Origin: an uncultured Eubacteriales bacterium
GTDB taxonomy: Bacteria > Bacillota > Clostridia > Oscillospirales > Acutalibacteraceae
Direction of reading: 5' to 3'
NCBI GenBank assembly: GCA_934444695.1
Contig: CAKSDF010000019.1
Span: forward strand, 1-20,853
DNA: 20,853 nt
The position numbers and the translations under genes are program-made. The notes under the pieces were generated by a model. It searched no databases and was not told where the DNA came from. It was given only the letters and a program-made list of their open reading frames with translations. Below, piece after piece: positions 7,331-15,484 of this stretch (its first letter is position 1; every line of letters begins with the position of its first letter).

Positions 7331-8815
7331 ATGAAAATCGGATTTGACAATGATCTGTACATAAAAAAACAAAAGGAATACATAACCGAGCGCATAAAAA
7401 AATTCGGCAACAAGCTTTATCTCGAATTCGGCGGAAAGCTGTTTGACGATTACCACGCCGCCCGCGTTCTTCCCGGCTTTGACCTTAACGGAAAGGTCAG
7501 ACTGCTGAGAGAATTCAACGATCAGGCCGAGGTCATCTTCTGCATAAACGCCGCCGACATCGAAAAGAAAAAGATACGCGCCGATTTCGGTATTTCCTAC
7601 GATATGGATGTGCTCAGACTGATCGACAATTTAAGGGGAATGGACATCTCGGTTAACAGCGTGGTCATTACCCAGTATGCAGGTCAGCCTTCGGCCGAGG
7701 CCTTCCGCAAAAAGCTTGAAATGCGCGGCGAAAAGTGCTATTTCCACTATCCTATAAAGGGCTATCCCCTTGATGTTGAGCGCATTGTAAGCGACGAAGG
7801 ATACGGTGCTAATCCATATATCGAAACCACCCGTCCGCTGGTTGTCATAACCGCTCCCGGTCCCTGCAGCGGCAAGCTTGCGACCTGCCTTTCCCAGCTT
7901 TATCACGAATATAAGCGTGGCGTTAATGCAGGCTATGCCAAGTTCGAGACCTTCCCCATTTGGAATATTCCTTTAAAGCACCCGGTCAATGTGGCATATG
8001 AAGCCGCCACCGCCGACCTTAAGGATGTTAATATGATCGATCCGTGGCACCTTGAAGCTTACGGCAAAACCACAGTCAACTACAACCGCGATATCGAGGT
8101 TTTCCCGGTGGTCAACAATATCCTTACCAAAATTACCGGCCAGCCCGGCCTTTACAAGTCCCCAACCGATATGGGCGTTAATATGGCCGGATACGGAATA
8201 AACGACGACGAGGCCGTCAGAGATGCCGCGAAGCAGGAGATAATCCGCCGATATTACAAGGCCCGCTGCGATTATAAGCAGGGCAGGGGAGATATGGAAA
8301 CGGTCGAGCGTATCGAGTCTCTTATGAACGAACTTGAGCTTTCGACCAATGATCGAAAGGTGGTTGCACCCGCCCTTGCGAAGGCCGAAAAAAGCGGAGA
8401 ACACGCCGTTGCGATCGAGCTTCCGAACGGAAGGATCGTCACCGGCCGCTCGGGAGAGCTTCTTACCGCGTCGGCCGCCGCAGTGCTCAATTCGGTTAAA
8501 GAAATGGCGGGCATAAGGGATGAAATGCTGCTTATGTCGCCGGTGGTGCTCGAACCTATCATAAAGATGAAAACCGAGATTCTGCGCTCAAAGCAGAAAA
8601 ACCTCAGTCTTACAGATGTGCTTCTTGCGCTGAGCATTTGCGCCGCCACAAATCCCGTGGCAAGCCTTGCCGTTACCGAGCTTAAGAAGCTTAAAAACTG
8701 CGAGGCACATGCAAGCTGTATGCTGACTTCGTCCGACGACAGTGCGCTGAGAAGTCTCGGTATAAATGTCACCTGTGAGGACGAATATCCCTCTTCCGAT
8801 CTTTATTATGTTTAA
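7331..8815 (+). CDS. DUF1846 domain-containing protein
   Basis: This 494-residue protein matches the full-length DUF1846 family (PF08903) found in many Firmicutes. The N-terminal stretch IGFDNDLYIKKQKEYI (3-18) and the central ITAPGPCSGKLATCLSQLYH (split around residue 180; a P-loop-like PGPCSGK) are typical. The function is unknown; the fold has been described as an alpha/beta protein. No signal peptide or membrane segment is seen, so it is likely cytoplasmic. Its AGGGG ribosome site lies 9 bases before the ATG. It probably shares the apgM promoter. No clear terminator follows; only an A/T-only inverted repeat is seen before the next promoter. Confidence 0.88.
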   Translation: MKIGFDNDLYIKKQKEYITERIKKFGNKLYLEFGGKLFDDYHAARVLPGFDLNGKVRLLREFNDQAEVIFCINAADIEKKKIRADFGISYDMDVLRLIDNLRGMDISVNSVVITQYAGQPSAEAFRKKLEMRGEKCYFHYPIKGYPLDVERIVSDEGYGANPYIETTRPLVVITAPGPCSGKLATCLSQLYHEYKRGVNAGYAKFETFPIWNIPLKHPVNVAYEAATADLKDVNMIDPWHLEAYGKTTVNYNRDIEVFPVVNNILTKITGQPGLYKSPTDMGVNMAGYGINDDEAVRDAAKQEIIRRYYKARCDYKQGRGDMETVERIESLMNELELSTNDRKVVAPALAKAEKSGEHAVAIELPNGRIVTGRSGELLTASAAAVLNSVKEMAGIRDEMLLMSPVVLEPIIKMKTEILRSKQKNLSLTDVLLALSICAATNPVASLAVTELKKLKNCEAHASCMLTSSDDSALRSLGINVTCEDEYPSSDLYYV

Positions 8816-8909
8816 TTTTTTAAGGGAAATGGCTTTTTGTTAAAAACGACGTAATGAAATAAACAAATGTAATTAAATTCGTTTTTTCGCAGATTTTTAA
8901 ATAAATGCA

Positions 8910-8937
8910 TTGACATTTACAGACAAAGTGATAAAAT
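8910..8937 (+). promoter_or_regulatory. Promoter of secreted paralogue 1
   Basis: TTGACA (8910-8915), a 16-base spacer and TAAAAT (8932-8937) with TG one base ahead. The sequence GTGATAAAATAT around the -10 box also occurs in the promoter of paralogue 4. Confidence 0.8.
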
Positions 8938-8953
8938 ATGTGTATAAAATTTT

Positions 8954-9007
8954 TCGGAAAGGATTTGTCTTTCCGATTAAGCTTATAAACAATCGGCAAA
9001 AAGCCGA
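8954..9007 (+). other. Two hairpins in the 5' leader of paralogue 1
   Basis: TCGGAAAG (8954-8961) pairs with CTTTCCGA (8969-8976), and TCGGC (8993-8997) pairs with GCCGA (9003-9007) around five A residues. They lie between the promoter and the GGGAGG site at 9017-9022. They may stabilise the mRNA; no known riboswitch was recognised. Confidence 0.55.
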
Positions 9008-9031
9008 AAAAATATAGGGAGGAAATAAACA

Positions 9032-10636
9032 ATGAACAGTAAAAACACCAAGAGAGCATTGCTTACAAGTGTTTTTGCTATGGTCGTTTGTCTCGCAATG
9101 CTGGTCGGTAGTACCTTTGCCTGGTTTACCGACACCGCAACCACCGGCGTTAACAAGATCGTTTCGGGAAATCTCGATGTCGAGCTGTCGTATAAGAACA
9201 GCAGCACCGCAGGTAAGTTTGTGAAGGTCAATAATGAAACACCTGTGTTCGATAAAAATGTTCTGTGGGAGCCGGGCTATGTGGAATATGTGGTGCTGAA
9301 GGTCGGCAATGTAGGTTCTTTGGCTCTCAAGTATAAGCTTGGCATTAACATTGCCAATGAGGTCGGCAGCACTAATGTCGGCGGTGATCCCTTCAAGCTG
9401 TCCGATTACATCCGTTTTGCGGTGATCGACGGCGATAAGAGTGACAGTGGCCGTGACGACATGGTGAAAGCGGCCGGTGAAGGCACCGTACTGAATGCGG
9501 GCTACACCGCAGAGGATCATATGCTTTCCGGTGAAGAGAAGGTAGTGACTCTTGTGGTTTGGATGCCTTCCACCGTTGGCAACGAAGCCAATTATATGAC
9601 CGGCAAGGCTGCTCCGTCCATCGACCTTGGCATTCAGGTTGTTGCTGCTCAGTACACCTATGAAAAGGATAGCTTCGGCGATGATTACGATGAGAAAGCA
9701 GAATATGACGAGAAAAAAGTGGTCACTGTCAATAATGCAACAGAACTGACCGCAGCAATCAAATCGGCTGAAGGCGGCGAAACCATCCGTCTCGGAGCAA
9801 ATGTTGAAACAAGCAGCCAAATTTCCGTTAATAAGGAACTGGCTATTGATTTGAACGGCTCTCAGCTTTTGGGTACTGCTCAGTATACATTAAAGCTCGT
9901 CGCCGGTGCTAATGTCACCGTTACCGACAGCTCCGCCGATGCGACCGGTGTGCTGACCAATACATACAGCGGCAGCGCAGACCCTGCAACGGTCGATATA
10001 CAGGGCGCAAATGCCGTATTTACACTGAAATCGGGCACGGTACAAAGCGGCGCAAAAGACAATCTCTACACTGTTGCCATCAGCAACAGCAAGAAAACCG
10101 CCTGCACAGTCAATATTAACGGAGGCACCGTTTCCAATCCCGACGGACACGTTAAGAGCCGCGCTATTGTTGCAAGCAACGGTATGACCGTCAACATCAA
10201 CGGCGGTACGGTCAGCGGCGGCGTATATGCTCTTGATGCCTACGCAGGATCTGTTTCCAACATCAACGGCGGCAAGCTGCTTGCAAACGGCACCGTTTCC
10301 AGAGATGATGAATACGGCACAAGCTATGCGATACATGCAAAGGGTGAGGCGCAGATCAACATCGGCTCGGCAAGCGCAGCAACCTTACCGAATGTAAAGG
10401 GAATCAAATTTGAGTCCAGCGGTGTCAAAACAGAGCTGCCCACCATCAACCTTGTAAAGGGCGAAATCACCAACCCGATATATTCCCTGGAAAAGAGCTA
10501 TAACTATTCTCTCTTCAAGCTGGGAATTACCGCCGATGCCCCTGTCACCTTTACCGATAATACGGCAGCTTACTTCCTGGCGGACGATCTCCAGATGGTA
10601 CAGAACGGCAGCCTTTGGAAGGTAACTGCGAAATAA
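9032..10636 (+). CDS. TasA/camelysin-like secreted protein with SipW-type signal and beta-helix domain (paralogue 1)
   Basis: The 534-residue protein starts with a basic NSKNTKR segment, a hydrophobic core (residues 9-27) and STFA|WFTDT, the SipW-cognate signal type (cleavage probably after A30). WFTDTATTGVNKIVSGNL (31-48) is shared with three neighbours. Residues 50-210 resemble a TasA-like beta-sandwich, with LWEPG at 78-82 and SLALKYKLGI at 96-105. A hinge, DSFGDDYDEKAEY (213-225), leads to a beta-helix-like domain with repeated VNINGGTV turns at about 360-420 and a final FLADDLQMVQNGSLWKV strand pair. The likely role is an extracellular fibre or surface protein, by analogy with TasA. There is no LPXTG anchor. 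Residues 1-210 are nearly the same as in paralogue 4 at 16301. Confidence 0.85.
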   Translation: MNSKNTKRALLTSVFAMVVCLAMLVGSTFAWFTDTATTGVNKIVSGNLDVELSYKNSSTAGKFVKVNNETPVFDKNVLWEPGYVEYVVLKVGNVGSLALKYKLGINIANEVGSTNVGGDPFKLSDYIRFAVIDGDKSDSGRDDMVKAAGEGTVLNAGYTAEDHMLSGEEKVVTLVVWMPSTVGNEANYMTGKAAPSIDLGIQVVAAQYTYEKDSFGDDYDEKAEYDEKKVVTVNNATELTAAIKSAEGGETIRLGANVETSSQISVNKELAIDLNGSQLLGTAQYTLKLVAGANVTVTDSSADATGVLTNTYSGSADPATVDIQGANAVFTLKSGTVQSGAKDNLYTVAISNSKKTACTVNINGGTVSNPDGHVKSRAIVASNGMTVNINGGTVSGGVYALDAYAGSVSNINGGKLLANGTVSRDDEYGTSYAIHAKGEAQINIGSASAATLPNVKGIKFESSGVKTELPTINLVKGEITNPIYSLEKSYNYSLFKLGITADAPVTFTDNTAAYFLADDLQMVQNGSLWKVTAK

Positions 10637-10651
10637 TCAAATTCTACCGTT

Positions 10652-10692
10652 GTTCCTTCGCCTTTGTACGAAGGAACGTTCAAGTGGTTTTT
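10652..10692 (+). terminator. Hairpin after paralogue 1, weak terminator
   Basis: GTTCCTTCG (10652-10660) pairs with CGAAGGAAC (10669-10677). The T-run (10688-10692) is ten bases further on, so termination may be partial and allow read-through into the next gene. Confidence 0.5.
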
Positions 10693-10722
10693 AGATAAGC
10701 TTTATGCTTGTTGCTTGATGTG

Positions 10723-10750
10723 GTTTAAACATGGGAACCCCGTGTTTAAC
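10723..10750 (+). other. Strong hairpin just upstream of paralogue 2
   Basis: GTTTAAACATGGG (10723-10735) pairs with CCCGTGTTTAAC (10739-10750) apart from one bulged T and one G-T pair, around a 3-base loop. It lies 43 bases before the gene and has no U-run, so it is more likely an mRNA processing or stability element, or an operator, than a terminator. No convincing promoter was seen between it and paralogue 1. Confidence 0.5.
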
Positions 10751-10793
10751 ATATAGTAATTTAAAAAATCTAAAATACAGGAGGAAACAAACA

Positions 10794-11966
10794 ATGAACA
10801 GCAAAAACACTAAAAAAGCACTGCTTGCAAGTGTACTCGCCATGGTCGTTTGTCTTGCAATGCTTGTCGGCAGCACCTTTGCCTGGTTTACCGACACCGC
10901 CACCACCGGCGTTAACAAGATCGTTTCGGGAAATCTCGATGTCGAGCTTGAGTACAGCAAAGATTTTACCGAGTGGAAAAAGGTTGACAATACAACCAAG
11001 GTATTTGAGGAAAGCACACAGTGGGAACCCGGCCGCACAGAGGTAGTATATCTTCGCGTTAAGAATGCCGGAAATCTTGCACTGAAGTATACTCTCGGAT
11101 TAGGTAATGTCTATGAAAGTGCAGGACGCAATGTTGCAAACGAGTCCTATTTCCTCAGCAATTTCGTAAAGATGGGTACTAAAGAAGCCACTGCTGCATA
11201 TGAAAATCGTGCAGCAGCAATAGATGCCGTTGATCCTGTTGCCGATACCATCAAGGCTCTCGGCGAGAAGGGTGTTGTCGGTGCAACTCTTAAAACCGGC
11301 GAAACCAAGACATATGCAATGGTAATTTATATGCCCACCGAAGTCGGAAATGAAGCAAATCCGAAGAATAAAGACCCTTACTGGGCAGGAAAGCTTTCGT
11401 TCGGCGTCAGCGTTAATGCTTCTCAGGCAACCGTTGAAAGCGACAGCTTCGATGATCAGTATGATGCAAAGGCTCCTACCGTTTTAACAAAATTCAGCAC
11501 TCTTAAGGGCACTCATGAAATCACCGAGAATATGCAGGCTAACGGACGCACCGGTGCTGTAGAAACCCTTAAAGATGCTCAGGTTACAATCGATGCCGAT
11601 GTATACGCCGTATATGCTACAGACAACAAAGGCGTCGGCGCAGCTGTTTGGGCAGACGGTAGCAGTAAGGTCACTATCAAAGGCGGTGACTTCCGTCAGG
11701 TTGGTGCTTATGAAGGAGATGACTGCGATCTGATCTATGCAAGTGACAATGCTCAAATTGAGATCACCGGCGGTACCTTTAAGGCAGCTCAGCCCAACCG
11801 TACACTTAACTGCCTGGACGGTTCCAATGCAAAGATAACCGTTAAGGGCGGCAGTTTCTATAAATACAATCCTTCCAAGCCTACCCTTGGCGACACCGAG
11901 GTTGTTGTTGCTGACGGATTTAAGGTTGTTCAGGACGGCGACTGGTACAATGTTGTTGCCGAATAA
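10794..11966 (+). CDS. TasA/camelysin-like secreted protein with SipW-type signal and short beta-helix domain (paralogue 2)
   Basis: The 390-residue protein begins MNSKNTKKAL with the same signal region and WFTDTATTGVNKIVSGNL block as paralogue 1. The start at 10794 is set by AGGAGG 8 bases upstream; an open frame from 10731 runs through a hairpin and is not used. QWEPG (77-81) and NLALKYTLGLG (94-104) mark the TasA-like first domain, followed by the hinge ESDSFDDQYDAKAPT (215-229). The C-terminal domain (230-390) is shorter, with beta-helix turns KVTIKGGDF, QIEITGGTF and KITVKGGSF. It ends in VADGFKVVQDGDWYNVVAE, a C-terminal cap also found in paralogue 3. It is probably co-transcribed with paralogue 1, as no separate promoter is evident. 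Confidence 0.83.
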   Translation: MNSKNTKKALLASVLAMVVCLAMLVGSTFAWFTDTATTGVNKIVSGNLDVELEYSKDFTEWKKVDNTTKVFEESTQWEPGRTEVVYLRVKNAGNLALKYTLGLGNVYESAGRNVANESYFLSNFVKMGTKEATAAYENRAAAIDAVDPVADTIKALGEKGVVGATLKTGETKTYAMVIYMPTEVGNEANPKNKDPYWAGKLSFGVSVNASQATVESDSFDDQYDAKAPTVLTKFSTLKGTHEITENMQANGRTGAVETLKDAQVTIDADVYAVYATDNKGVGAAVWADGSSKVTIKGGDFRQVGAYEGDDCDLIYASDNAQIEITGGTFKAAQPNRTLNCLDGSNAKITVKGGSFYKYNPSKPTLGDTEVVVADGFKVVQDGDWYNVVAE

Positions 11967-11987
11967 GGCTGCACTTTAACCGTTTAC

Positions 11988-12017
11988 AAAGAGACAGGGT
12001 TTAGGCTCTGTCTCTTT
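11988..12017 (+). terminator. Terminator of paralogue 2
   Basis: AAAGAGACAG (11988-11997) pairs with CTGTCTCTTT (12008-12017) around a 10-base loop, followed by TTGTTTTT. Confidence 0.85.
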
Positions 12018-12057
12018 TGTTTTTCTGTTTTGAAAAAATGACGGAGGGAGAATTGCC

Positions 12058-12090
12058 GCCGGTTAATATTTTTTAGCCGGCAGAATTTTT
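12058..12090 (+). terminator. Second hairpin between paralogues 2 and 3
   Basis: GCCGGTTAA (12058-12066) pairs with TTAGCCGGC (12073-12081) allowing one T-G pair, followed by AGAATTTTT. It may be a backup terminator. The remainder of this 389-base gap holds only the promoters of paralogue 3. Confidence 0.45.
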
Positions 12091-12254
12091 ATATGGAAAA
12101 TGTCAGCATAAAATTCTTGGCGCGGATGACACAAAAATAATACAAACAGTATTTTTTTCGACAAGAAAAATTGACAAATTAAAGATTCCATTTGAAAAAT
12201 CAGAAAAAATCATTGTAAAATTCGACGAAGAGTGTAAAAAGTTCTTTGAACATA

Positions 12255-12283
12255 TTGACAAGAAATGCGGCCGGTGGTAAAAT
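12255..12283 (+). promoter_or_regulatory. Promoter of paralogue 3
   Basis: TTGACA (12255-12260), a 17-base spacer and TAAAAT (12278-12283), with TG ahead of the -10. A weaker second promoter, TTGAAA (12192-12197) and TAAAAT (12216-12221) 18 bases apart, lies upstream. Confidence 0.8.
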
Positions 12284-12355
12284 TTCTGTACGCGAAAAAG
12301 AGACTTTGAGGTCGTGGTTTTTCGTGGTATGAAAAATTATCAGGAGGAAAAGAAA

Positions 12356-13591
12356 ATGAACAGCAAAAACACCAAAAGAGCATTGCTCACAAGCGTACTT
12401 GCTATGGTTGTTTGTCTTGCAATGCTGATCGGCTCGACCTTTGCATGGTTCACCGATACCGCCACCACCGGCGTTAATAAGATCGTATCGGGCAACCTTG
12501 CGGTCGACATCGTATCCAAAGAAGGCACCTCTCTTCAGGGGAAGGCCCTTAACTTTGTTAAGGCCGATAATGTTGACGAGGCCATCCTTTGGGAGCCCGG
12601 CTGCACATATGTTACCGAGCCTTTTATGGTCGTCAACAAAGGCAACCTCGCTCTTAAATACAAGCTTGTTATCAACGGACTTGACGGCGATTCCGATCTG
12701 CTCGACGTTATCACCTTTGATGTGGTAAAAGAGCCCACAAAGGAAGCAGCTGCAGTCAAGCTTGACGAATTTGTCGGAAAACTTGCGGGAAACACTAGCG
12801 ACGAGGCCATTATGATCCGTGGTAAAATGGACACTGCCGCCGGAAACGACTATCAGAACAAGACTCTGGCCGGTATTTCCATCACAGTTGTTGCAACCCA
12901 GGATGCCGTTGAAAGCGACAGCTTCGACAATATGTATGATGATGGGGCTACATATCCCGAGTACACCGTAGCCGACAAGACCGCTCTTAAAGATGCAATC
13001 GCCGTAGGCGGCGTTGTTTCTCCCGCCAAAGACATTGTTTACGGTGCTGTTGAGGATACGGTAGACGACAGAGTTATCATCACTGCTCCCACTGTTCTCA
13101 ATCTCGGCGATAAGAAGATTGTTTCCCCCGACGATATGGGAAATCTTAACACCAATTTCTGCGCTCTCGTTGTTGATGCCGATACCACTATCAACGCTTC
13201 CTCTAATGGCGGAATCGACACCGGCACAAACGGTGGTTACGGCATTAATGTCAGAAACGGCGCAACACTCACCATCAACGGCGGAACATATTACGGCGGC
13301 GGTACTGCCATTCAGGTTCAGAAGGGTACCCTTATCATAAACGGCGGTTTCTTTGCTGTTGAGCCTTACAGCAATCCTGTATACGGTTATAAATTCCTGC
13401 TTAACGGAATTGATGCCGCAATCAAAAACGGCACCGCCAAGATCTCGATTACAGGCGGAACCTTCGTAAACTACGATCCTTCCAACAGCGCCAGCGAAAA
13501 TCCCGAAAAGAATTTCGTTGCCAAAGGCTACAAGGTCGTTTCCGAAACCAAGGATAACGGCGATGTTTGGTACACGGTCGTTGCCGAATAA
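12356..13591 (+). CDS. TasA/camelysin-like secreted protein with SipW-type signal and beta-helix domain (paralogue 3)
   Basis: The 411-residue protein begins MNSKNTKRAL and shares the signal core and WFTDTATTGVNKIVSGNL. AGGAGG 8 bases upstream fixes the start at 12356; the frame open from 12314 has no ribosome site. LWEPG (78-82) and NLALKYKLVI (97-106) mark the first domain, about 25 residues shorter than in the other three. The hinge ESDSFDNMYDDGATYPEY (186-203) has the same DNMYD and TYP as paralogue 4. The C-terminal half holds beta-helix turns ATLTINGGTYYGGG, GTLIINGGFF and KISITGGTF. It ends with VAKGYKVVSETKDNGDVWYT plus VVAE, the same cap as in paralogue 2. No anchor motif is visible. 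It has its own promoter and a strong terminator. Confidence 0.84.
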   Translation: MNSKNTKRALLTSVLAMVVCLAMLIGSTFAWFTDTATTGVNKIVSGNLAVDIVSKEGTSLQGKALNFVKADNVDEAILWEPGCTYVTEPFMVVNKGNLALKYKLVINGLDGDSDLLDVITFDVVKEPTKEAAAVKLDEFVGKLAGNTSDEAIMIRGKMDTAAGNDYQNKTLAGISITVVATQDAVESDSFDNMYDDGATYPEYTVADKTALKDAIAVGGVVSPAKDIVYGAVEDTVDDRVIITAPTVLNLGDKKIVSPDDMGNLNTNFCALVVDADTTINASSNGGIDTGTNGGYGINVRNGATLTINGGTYYGGGTAIQVQKGTLIINGGFFAVEPYSNPVYGYKFLLNGIDAAIKNGTAKISITGGTFVNYDPSNSASENPEKNFVAKGYKVVSETKDNGDVWYTVVAE

Positions 13592-13602
13592 TCCATAAAA
13601 GC

Positions 13603-13637
13603 AAAAAGAGGTAAGGAGTTCTTCCTTATCTCTTTTT
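13603..13637. terminator. Bidirectional terminator between paralogue 3 and spoIVFB
   Basis: AAAAAGAGGTAAGGA (13603-13617) pairs with TCCTTATCTCTTTTT (13623-13637) with one G-T pair and a 5-base loop. The A-run and T-run flanks let it stop transcripts from either side. Confidence 0.88.
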
Positions 13638-13684
13638 TTACACTATTTACTTACAAAATATGGTATTTGATGAATCGGGATGCT

Positions 13685-14338
13685 TTAATTATATAATTCC
13701 TTTTCGGAAATATATTTGTCTGAACGCCTGCTTTTAAAAATACGGCCTTGGCAAAAGCACCCGCCCATCAGAAGGGTATAAATGCAAAATAGAAATAAAG
13801 CGGGATTGCGAAATTTTATCCCTAAAAATCCCCCGAGACCAAAAAGAACACTCAGCGTTCCGACAGATACCCATTTGCATATTTTGTGTGCTGATCCGGG
13901 GCGGGTAGAACTCAGCAGGCAGCAGAGAAAATTTCCGCCGTCAAGCCCCGATACGGGCAAAATATTAAAAAGTCCGACCCCGAGATTTGATGCCGAAAAA
14001 ACAAAAAGATTGTCGTTTTTGCACCTCGAAAAAAGTAGAAATCCCAAGAAGCAGATAGCAAAGTTTGTCGTAATGCCGCCCATATGGATTGCAAGCTCAA
14101 AAATAAGGGGCAGGGGAGATTTGGGCTTTTTTACATCTATGGAAAAAGGGAAAAAATCGATGCAGGACGGCGGGCATTTGACCATAATCATTATGAGAAG
14201 GTGCCCTGCCTCGTGACATAAGCAGCATAAAAGCATTGTGGCGATCTGCCCTGTTTTGTCGATTATCAAAAGGGCGGTCAGCCAAAGCAAAAAGAGCGGG
14301 GAAATGTATATTTTACAGCCGAAAAGGCAAAATCTCAT
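13685..14338 (-). CDS. spoIVFB: SpoIVFB-like intramembrane metalloprotease (site-2 protease, M50)
   Basis: The 217-residue membrane protein has H42-E43-x-x-H46 (CHEAGH) in one predicted membrane helix and NILPVSGLDGG (125-135), whose aspartate D133 is the third zinc ligand, in a later one. These are the two site-2 protease signatures. Several hydrophobic segments (about 10-26, 32-53, 86-104, 113-130, 157-174, 179-196) agree with an integral membrane enzyme. In Bacillus SpoIVFB cleaves pro-sigma-K in the mother cell. It follows an M23-domain protein by 12 bases on the same strand, as spoIVFB follows spoIVFA in Bacillus. The sequence is diverged and short, and its substrate (sigma-K precursor) is not in the window. 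The start has an AAGG ribosome site inside the 12-base spacer. Confidence 0.85.
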   Translation of the reverse strand: MRFCLFGCKIYISPLFLLWLTALLIIDKTGQIATMLLCCLCHEAGHLLIMIMVKCPPSCIDFFPFSIDVKKPKSPLPLIFELAIHMGGITTNFAICFLGFLLFSRCKNDNLFVFSASNLGVGLFNILPVSGLDGGNFLCCLLSSTRPGSAHKICKWVSVGTLSVLFGLGGFLGIKFRNPALFLFCIYTLLMGGCFCQGRIFKSRRSDKYISEKELYN

Positions 14339-14350
14339 CCGCCTTACCCG

Positions 14351-15466
14351 CTATATGTTTAAAATCCAAAGAGGATTTATACGCACGCCGCCTATCCTTA
14401 TTTCAAAGTGAAGGTGAGGACCGGTGGAGACGCCGGTGTTTCCCGAAAAGGCTATGGTCTGACCTTGGGAAACCGTTTCGTCCTTTGCGACGGCGATCTC
14501 GCTTAAATGGGCGTATTTTGTGTCCACCTTTTCGCTGTGGGAAAGGGTGACGTAATTTCCGGCAGAGGAATTGTATCCCGTGTCCTTGACCACTCCAGGC
14601 AGGGCGGCCTTTACCGGAGTACCGCTTTCAACGCCTATGTCGATACCGCCGTGCAAAAGATTGGTGCCGTATATGGGGTGTATGCGGTAGCCGAAATCCG
14701 AGGTCAGCTGACCGTCCACCGGCATAATAATGCTGTTGACGGGGGAAGAACTGCCGCTTTTTGAATTTGAAAGGGTGACGGTGTTTGCGGTGCCGTTGTC
14801 GGAAATTTCTTTTGATGAGTTACTGTCATTTGACCAAAGAAGGGTTGAATTTTTGCCCGCAAGGCTGTTTTTTTGAAGAAGATTTTCAGCCGTGCCGCCG
14901 TTTTGTATTTGCGTTTCGGAAGATGAAGAGGATGTGCCCTGATCGCTCGATGAATTATCGGTGTATCCCTGCTGCTGTCCGTCCGATTGGAGGCTGGGCT
15001 GCGCATTTGTCTGATTGCCTGTCTGCCCGTTTATCTGTTCGTTTGTCTGCCCGTCTGCCGTCCCGCTTGCGAGGCCTTCTCCCGTCGACCCACCGTTTAA
15101 AGTGCCCGCTGTCCCGCCGTTTTCAAGGCCTGCTGTTTGGCCGTTTGTCAAACCGTTTGGGCTATCGGGTGTAGCGATCGATTGATTGCCTTCGTTTTTA
15201 TAAACGGCAGATGACAGTGCCGATCTTACCTCATCGGCCGTCATACTGTGAAAAACCGTTTGTTTCATTTTTTCACTCGCAGTCGAAAAAACCTCTCCGC
15301 CCATAGTTTTAAGCCCGAAAACACACAAAATTCCCAAGGCGCAAACGACCGATTGAAACAGCAGAAGTCTGACCTTTGGATCCTTGGGCTTTTTATCTTT
15401 TTGTTCCGGCGTGTCGTCTATGTCGGGGAGGTTTTCCCGATATTGATAGTTTTCATTTAAATCCAC
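14351..15466 (-). CDS. spoIVFA: SpoIVFA-like membrane protein with LytM (M23) domain
   Basis: Residue numbers count from a GTG at 15475. The layout is a short charged N-terminus, one membrane helix (about 36-57), a linker (about 100-245) rich in Gly, Asn, Gln, Thr and Ser with NGQT-like repeats, and a C-terminal LytM/M23 domain (about 248-374). The LytM residues H275 and D279 (HGGID), H323 and the HLH pair H354/H356 are all present, so zinc binding and hydrolysis look possible. In Bacillus SpoIVFA holds SpoIVFB inactive until SpoIVB cleaves it. The position directly before spoIVFB supports the name; a SpoIIQ-like role is the alternative. CGGGAG lies 8 bases before the GTG at 15466, while the GTG at 15475 overlaps that site, so 15466 is preferred. 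Confidence 0.8.
   Translation of the reverse strand: MDLNENYQYRENLPDIDDTPEQKDKKPKDPKVRLLLFQSVVCALGILCVFGLKTMGGEVFSTASEKMKQTVFHSMTADEVRSALSSAVYKNEGNQSIATPDSPNGLTNGQTAGLENGGTAGTLNGGSTGEGLASGTADGQTNEQINGQTGNQTNAQPSLQSDGQQQGYTDNSSSDQGTSSSSSETQIQNGGTAENLLQKNSLAGKNSTLLWSNDSNSSKEISDNGTANTVTLSNSKSGSSSPVNSIIMPVDGQLTSDFGYRIHPIYGTNLLHGGIDIGVESGTPVKAALPGVVKDTGYNSSAGNYVTLSHSEKVDTKYAHLSEIAVAKDETVSQGQTIAFSGNTGVSTGPHLHFEIRIGGVRINPLWILNI
14996..15157 (-). repeat. Low-complexity repeats coding the SpoIVFA linker
   Basis: Short imperfect repeats around a CTGCCCGTTTGT-like unit (plus strand) encode NGQT / GGTAG / NGGST-type peptides between the membrane helix and the LytM domain. Such repeats are prone to length change by slippage. 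Confidence 0.6.
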
Positions 15467-15484
15467 AAAAATCACTCCCGTTTA

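Noticed and set aside
10080..10280. Repeated AACGGCGG-like units in paralogue 1 as a CRISPR or DNA repeat
   Set aside because: They are codons for the repeated NINGG beta-helix turns, in frame and irregularly spaced, not a repeat-spacer array.
10731..10793. Upstream extension of paralogue 2
   Set aside because: The extension lies in a hairpin, has no ribosome site, and the conserved MNSKNTK start with AGGAGG is at 10794.
12314..12355. Upstream extension of paralogue 3
   Set aside because: Same reason: AGGAGG precedes the conserved MNSKNTK start at 12356.
14785..15174. Plus-strand open frame rich in RLSARLPSRL repeats
   Set aside because: It is the mirror of the repetitive SpoIVFA linker on the opposite strand and has no start signals.
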